A stretch of DNA of 8,977 bases. Source: Christensenellaceae bacterium (lineage in GTDB: Bacteria > Bacillota > Clostridia > Christensenellales > SZUA-584). The stretch lies in contig JAAXZP010000063.1 of the NCBI GenBank assembly GCA_012719815.1, positions 1 through 8,977 of the forward strand, given 5' to 3'. The notes beneath the pieces were generated by a model. It was given only the letters and a program-made list of their open reading frames with translations. It was not told the DNA's origin and did not search any database. Each line of letters starts with the position of its first letter. Position 1 is the stretch's first letter. Position numbers and translations under genes: made by a program. Positions 6,131 through 8,977 of the stretch are shown here, in pieces.

Positions 6131-7369
6131 ATGTGTGATACGCTGGTTGCAACGCCTGAGTACACGGGCGGAGACATGCTGTTCGCCAAGAACAGCGACA
6201 GGAGCCCCAACGAGCCGCATCTGGTGGTGCGCGTGCCCGCGATGGATCATCCGGCGGGCAGCACGGTGCGGCTGACGTATATCACGATACCGCAGGCGGC
6301 GCACACGCTGGAAACGATTCTGTGCAAGCCGTCCTGGATATGGGGCGCGGAGATGGGCGTCAACGAGGCGGGCGTGGCCATCGGCAACGAGGCGGTGTTT
6401 ACGCGGGCCAGGCGCGGCCCGGACGCGCTGCTCGGCATGGATATGCTGCGGCTGGCGCTGGAGCGCTGCACGACCGCGAAAGCCGCGGTGGAGCTGATGA
6501 CCGCGCTGCTGGAGCAGTACGGGCAGGGCGGAAACTGCGGCTTCGACCACCCGTTCTACTACGACAACAGTTTTCTCGTCGCGGACCCGGATGAGGCGTA
6601 CGTGCTGGAAACCTCCGGGCGGCGCTGGGCGGCGGCGCGCGTGGACGGTTTCCGCGCGATATCCAACCGGCTGACCATCGGCACGGAGCACACGATGCGC
6701 GGCGGGGTAGAGCCGGGTTTTAACTTCGCGAAGCGGCTCACCGAGCCGGTATATACGCACTTCTCCGGCTCCAAACTGCGCATGGGGGCATCGTGTTCCA
6801 TCGCGCCAGGCAACGCGCCGGACATGATGGCGGCGCTGCGCAGCCACGACCCGCGCGATGCGGCGAAGATATTCCCCAGGGGCAGCGTGCGCAGCGTGTG
6901 CATGCACGCGGGCGGCGTCATCGGCGACCACACGACGGGCAGCCTGGTGGCGCGGCTGAGGAAGAACGCCCCGGCGACGCTGTGGGTGACGGCTGCGTCC
7001 ACGCCGTGCATTTCCGCGTTCAAGCCGGTGTTCTTCGGGATAGATTCCGGCGCGCCGGTGTTTGCCGACGAGACGGACGCCAAACGGTACTGGCTGGAGC
7101 GGGAGATGCTGCACCGCGGCGTGCTGGCCGGGCAGGTGGACGCAGAGGCGCTGCGGGAGCACCGCGACAGGCTGGAAGAGCGCTGGCTCGCGGAGGAGCA
7201 GGCGCTGACGGACAAAGGCGCGGGCAGCGACGAACTGCGCGCTTTTGCCGCGCGCGCGGCGGCGGAGGAGCAGGCGATGGTGGACGCGTTCCGACCGAGG
7301 TCGGTCGGCGAAGCGCCCACGGCATACTGGCGCAAAAAGAACGCCGCGCTGGAGAAGCTGCAAGCGTAA
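6131..7369 (+). CDS. secernin-like C69-family peptidase / Ntn-hydrolase
   Basis: A 412-residue protein beginning MCDTLVA. Cys2 would be the N-terminal nucleophile once Met is removed, as in C69 dipeptidases and secernins. Family motifs are FAKNSDRSPNE (18-28), WGAEMGVNEAGVAIGNEAV (71-89), GMDMLRLALER (102-112), YGQGGNCG (130-137), YDNSFLVADPDEAYVLET (144-161) and SNRLTIG (178-184). Length fits bacterial secernin-like proteins. The C-terminal part (about 320-412) is rich in Glu, Arg and Ala and probably helical. No signal peptide is seen, so the location is cytoplasmic. The likely reaction is amide or peptide hydrolysis, with unknown substrate. The ATG at 6131 is required to expose Cys2; an in-frame GTG at 6122 would give MLPMCDT and bury it. 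AAAGGAAG lies upstream at 6115-6122. Base composition returns to the GC-rich background. Confidence 0.87.
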   Translation: MCDTLVATPEYTGGDMLFAKNSDRSPNEPHLVVRVPAMDHPAGSTVRLTYITIPQAAHTLETILCKPSWIWGAEMGVNEAGVAIGNEAVFTRARRGPDALLGMDMLRLALERCTTAKAAVELMTALLEQYGQGGNCGFDHPFYYDNSFLVADPDEAYVLETSGRRWAAARVDGFRAISNRLTIGTEHTMRGGVEPGFNFAKRLTEPVYTHFSGSKLRMGASCSIAPGNAPDMMAALRSHDPRDAAKIFPRGSVRSVCMHAGGVIGDHTTGSLVARLRKNAPATLWVTAASTPCISAFKPVFFGIDSGAPVFADETDAKRYWLEREMLHRGVLAGQVDAEALREHRDRLEERWLAEEQALTDKGAGSDELRAFAARAAAEEQAMVDAFRPRSVGEAPTAYWRKKNAALEKLQA

Positions 7370-7467
7370 TTTATCTGCATAAAAATAGACCCGATAGCGG
7401 CTGGCTCTGCCAGGCTCCAATTGCCGGTCGATGCCAGCTGATTAATTTGAAGGCTCGGGGGAGACAT
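7370..7467 (+). other. 98-base leader with alternative hairpins before the membrane protein gene
   Basis: The segment at 7400-7405 (GCTGGC) can pair with GCCAGC (7433-7438), while CTGGC (7401-7405) can instead pair with GCCAG (7409-7413) over a 3-base loop. The two folds exclude each other. No T tract follows, so attenuation is not shown. I see no clear promoter and no terminator for the C69 gene. The leader may be transcribed from the C69 promoter. Confidence 0.3.
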
Positions 7468-7938
7468 ATGGGGCATTTCGGGTTCTCTTACGTTGGATTG
7501 GTCTTCCTGCTGATGCTGGCAGTACCCAACATAATATGGGCGAAATACAAACCCGAAGGATATACCAATCAGAATGAAAACAGAACACTGGTCATTTTTG
7601 AACGGGCAGGGCAGGTTTGTGTCACCTGCATAGCCCTTATATTTTCCGACTATAATATTCACGGATGGACGACCTGGAGTTTCTGGCTGATTGCGGCATT
7701 TGCGCTGATGGTTCTGTATGAGTATTGGTGGATACGCTACTTCAGAAGCAAAAGGCAGCTGAAAGATTTTTATAGCAGTCTTTGGGGCATTCCCGTTGCG
7801 GGAGCGACATTGCCGGTTGCTGCCTTCTTTTTCCTCGGGATTTATGGGAAAGTGGTCTGGTTGATGGTTTCCGTCGTAATTTTGGGGATTGGCCATATCG
7901 GTATCCACTTGCAGCATCTAAGAGATATTAACTCCTGA
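7468..7938 (+). CDS. conserved membrane protein of unknown function (five predicted helices)
   Basis: A 156-residue integral membrane protein. Hydrophobic segments are at about 7-25, 46-61, 70-88, 105-125 and 128-147. Between them are polar or basic loops (KYKPEGYTNQNENR at 26-39; RYFRSKRQLKDFYSS at 90-104) and a C-terminal GHIGIHLQHLRD (142-153) with three His residues. The ATG at 7468 has GGGGGAG (7457-7463) 4 bases upstream. I recognise the pattern as a small conserved hypothetical membrane protein of Firmicutes but cannot name a family or function. Composition is intermediate: one 60-base row has 29 G+C, clearly below the flanking C69 and methyltransferase genes. The gene may therefore have come from another source. 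It is in the same orientation as the C69 gene and 98 bases after it. Confidence 0.8.
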   Translation: MGHFGFSYVGLVFLLMLAVPNIIWAKYKPEGYTNQNENRTLVIFERAGQVCVTCIALIFSDYNIHGWTTWSFWLIAAFALMVLYEYWWIRYFRSKRQLKDFYSSLWGIPVAGATLPVAAFFFLGIYGKVVWLMVSVVILGIGHIGIHLQHLRDINS

Positions 7939-8248
7939 CGGAATTCCCATCGCCTGCGCCTATGCGGATATACCTGTAAATCAAAATGGCATAGAACTGC
8001 CGTTCCAGACCGGGGCTTCACCGGAAGGTGTGCGTACCGGCGGTCAGTCTATGCCTATACTTATATTACTGCATCAATTTGGAAAAAGTCAAGCGGGATC
8101 CAGATTTCGGAGAAGCATACCTGAACGGAATATCTATGGAAAAAGCACTCTGCCGTGGGTATTACGGAAAAAGAAAAACAGAGCCCCTCGCTCAAGGTAA
8201 ACGCTGTTAACTCTATAATTGTAATAATTTACAGGGCACCCAAGGTGG
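7939..8248. other. 310-base intergenic stretch with probable gene debris
   Basis: No convincing intact gene is seen. One plus-strand frame is open from 7922 for roughly 90 codons (DGIPIACAYADIPVNQNGIE... early on) but has no start codon near its beginning. A second, overlapping frame at 8028-8210 (60 residues, containing KVKRDPDFGEAYLNGIS) starts without a good ribosome binding site. The first could be joined to the second by a frameshift near 8085, as in a decayed gene. An inverted repeat TGTAA-TAAT-TTACA lies at 8220-8233. No family was recognised in either frame. Confidence 0.35.
8166..8193 (-). terminator. possible terminator for the methyltransferase gene
   Basis: On the minus strand GAGC (8193-8190), a 5-base loop and GCTC (8184-8181) are followed by a T-rich tail (TGTTTTTCTTTTT, 8180-8168). 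The stem is only 4 bp, so it may be weak. It is about 55 bases downstream of the methyltransferase stop codon. Confidence 0.4.
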
Positions 8249-8977
8249 TTACTCCGGCTTTTTGAGCAGGAACACCGCACCGACGATTTTTTCCGCCAGG
8301 TCGTCGTATTCGTCCCGCTGGCTCTTAACGTAGCGCTCAAACAGGTCGCGGTGCTGCGGGTAGGCTGCTGTCAGTTCCTGCGCCCGCCTGCGGATGCACT
8401 CGAAGTCGCGCGCGTCGTCGTCGGGACGCTCCGGCGCGTCGGACAGCGCGATGAGCGATAGCCCCGCCTGCTCAATCAGCGCACGCCATTCTTCAAACGT
8501 GAGGTATTCGCCGGAAAGCGGGGGTTCGGTATCGTCCGGGCGGTACGCGTCGTCCAGCAGTATGTACCCGCCCGGCCTGACGGCGGACTTTAAGGCGCGC
8601 AGTATCTCGGCGCGCGTGCCCAGCACAGCGCCCACAGCGCCGTATATCACGAGGGCATATCCGCGCTCAGTCAGCACCGCTTTTTTGATATCGCCCGTGA
8701 CGAATTCGCACAGATGGCTCACGCCGTACTCCGCGGCTTTTTGTTTTGCGGCGCGGATGAAAGCCTCCATGATGTCGATGCCCCTCGTGCGTATGCCGAG
8801 CCGTGACGCCAGCGCGACGGATACCGCGCCCTTGCCGCAGCCCAGGTCCAGCGCGGCGAAGCCGGGAGTTATGGATACATTGCGGCGGAGCAGATCCGCC
8901 ATTTCCGAGCCCGAGCTGCCCAGCTCCCACAAATCCTGCAGCAGGTAGGGCAGGAACGGTATGATATCGGCGCTGTC
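8249..8977 (-). CDS. class I SAM-dependent methyltransferase (partial, 5' end outside the window)
   Basis: The 242 residues visible form a Rossmann-type methyltransferase core. Motif I is ALDLGCGKGA (visible residues 42-51), the acidic ribose-binding position is in RGIDIM (65-70), and EFVTGD (91-96) is the adenine-site motif. RPGGYILLDDAYRPD (134-148) is the post-core strand. The C-terminal part is charged and ends LLKKPE. The frame stays open to the right edge, with DSADIIPFLPYLLQDLW preceding the TTG at 8932, so that TTG is not the true start. Whole proteins of this kind are about 250-280 residues, so little is missing. The fold predicts methyl transfer from SAM, but no substrate-specific motif is recognised. 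TAA is at 8251-8249. The gene is convergent with the membrane protein gene across a gap of debris. Confidence 0.85.
   Translation of the reverse strand, partial: DSADIIPFLPYLLQDLWELGSSGSEMADLLRRNVSITPGFAALDLGCGKGAVSVALASRLGIRTRGIDIMEAFIRAAKQKAAEYGVSHLCEFVTGDIKKAVLTERGYALVIYGAVGAVLGTRAEILRALKSAVRPGGYILLDDAYRPDDTEPPLSGEYLTFEEWRALIEQAGLSLIALSDAPERPDDDARDFECIRRRAQELTAAYPQHRDLFERYVKSQRDEYDDLAEKIVGAVFLLKKPE

Noticed and set aside
6125..7420. 431-codon open frame on the minus strand opposite the C69 gene
   Set aside because: It is a shadow of a well-supported secernin-like gene. The translation is Arg/Ala/His-rich without domain motifs.
8028..8210. 60-residue open frame as a small protein gene
   Set aside because: No ribosome binding site or recognised motif is seen, and it overlaps another open frame. 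It is treated as possible gene debris rather than an intact gene.
1..8977. CRISPR arrays, tRNA or rRNA genes, integrases and transposases
   Set aside because: None was seen. No regularly spaced repeats, tRNA-like cloverleaf or recombinase motifs were found by eye on either strand.

Overview
The window looks like chromosomal DNA from a GC-rich member of the Firmicutes, probably Clostridia. Pointers are AGGAGG-type ribosome binding sites, sigma-A promoters with near-consensus TATAAT boxes, and an Fe-S aldo/keto reductase-like protein, a CidA/LrgA-LrgB pair and a secernin-like C69 protein that are all common in anaerobic Firmicutes. The exact taxon cannot be read from the sequence.

Layout from left to right. 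A possible C-terminal scrap of an upstream gene (3-60) is followed by a small PhnB-like VOC protein (156-533) and a hairpin terminator. Next comes an aldo/keto reductase-fold protein with two C-terminal [4Fe-4S] motifs (672-1805), transcribed from its own extended -10 promoter. It converges on an ABC exporter half-transporter on the minus strand (1851-3593), and a hairpin flanked by A and T runs separates the two. The exporter is divergent from a tightly coupled lrgA/cidA-lrgB pair (3736-4784), with a promoter for each direction in the shared 142-bp gap.

Immediately after lrgB the composition falls sharply. One strongly AT-rich gene (4903-6009) encodes an N-terminal winged-helix-like domain joined to a C-terminal TIR-like or nucleoside-deoxyribosyltransferase-like domain. 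It has its own promoter and a GTG start, and an 8-bp direct repeat (TAGGGGAA) lies on each side. It looks like a recently acquired cargo gene and is the best candidate for something new here: a possible single-gene defence or nucleotide-signalling effector.

GC-rich DNA resumes with a secernin-like C69/Ntn-hydrolase protein (6131-7369). A less GC-rich five-helix membrane protein of unknown function (7468-7938) follows, then about 310 bp of probable gene remnants and a possible minus-strand terminator. The 3' part of a SAM-dependent methyltransferase gene on the minus strand (8249-8977) runs off the right edge.

Apart from the lrgA-lrgB operon, the genes appear to be independent transcription units. 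The neighbourhood suggests no shared pathway: it is ordinary housekeeping or accessory metabolism with one inserted foreign gene.
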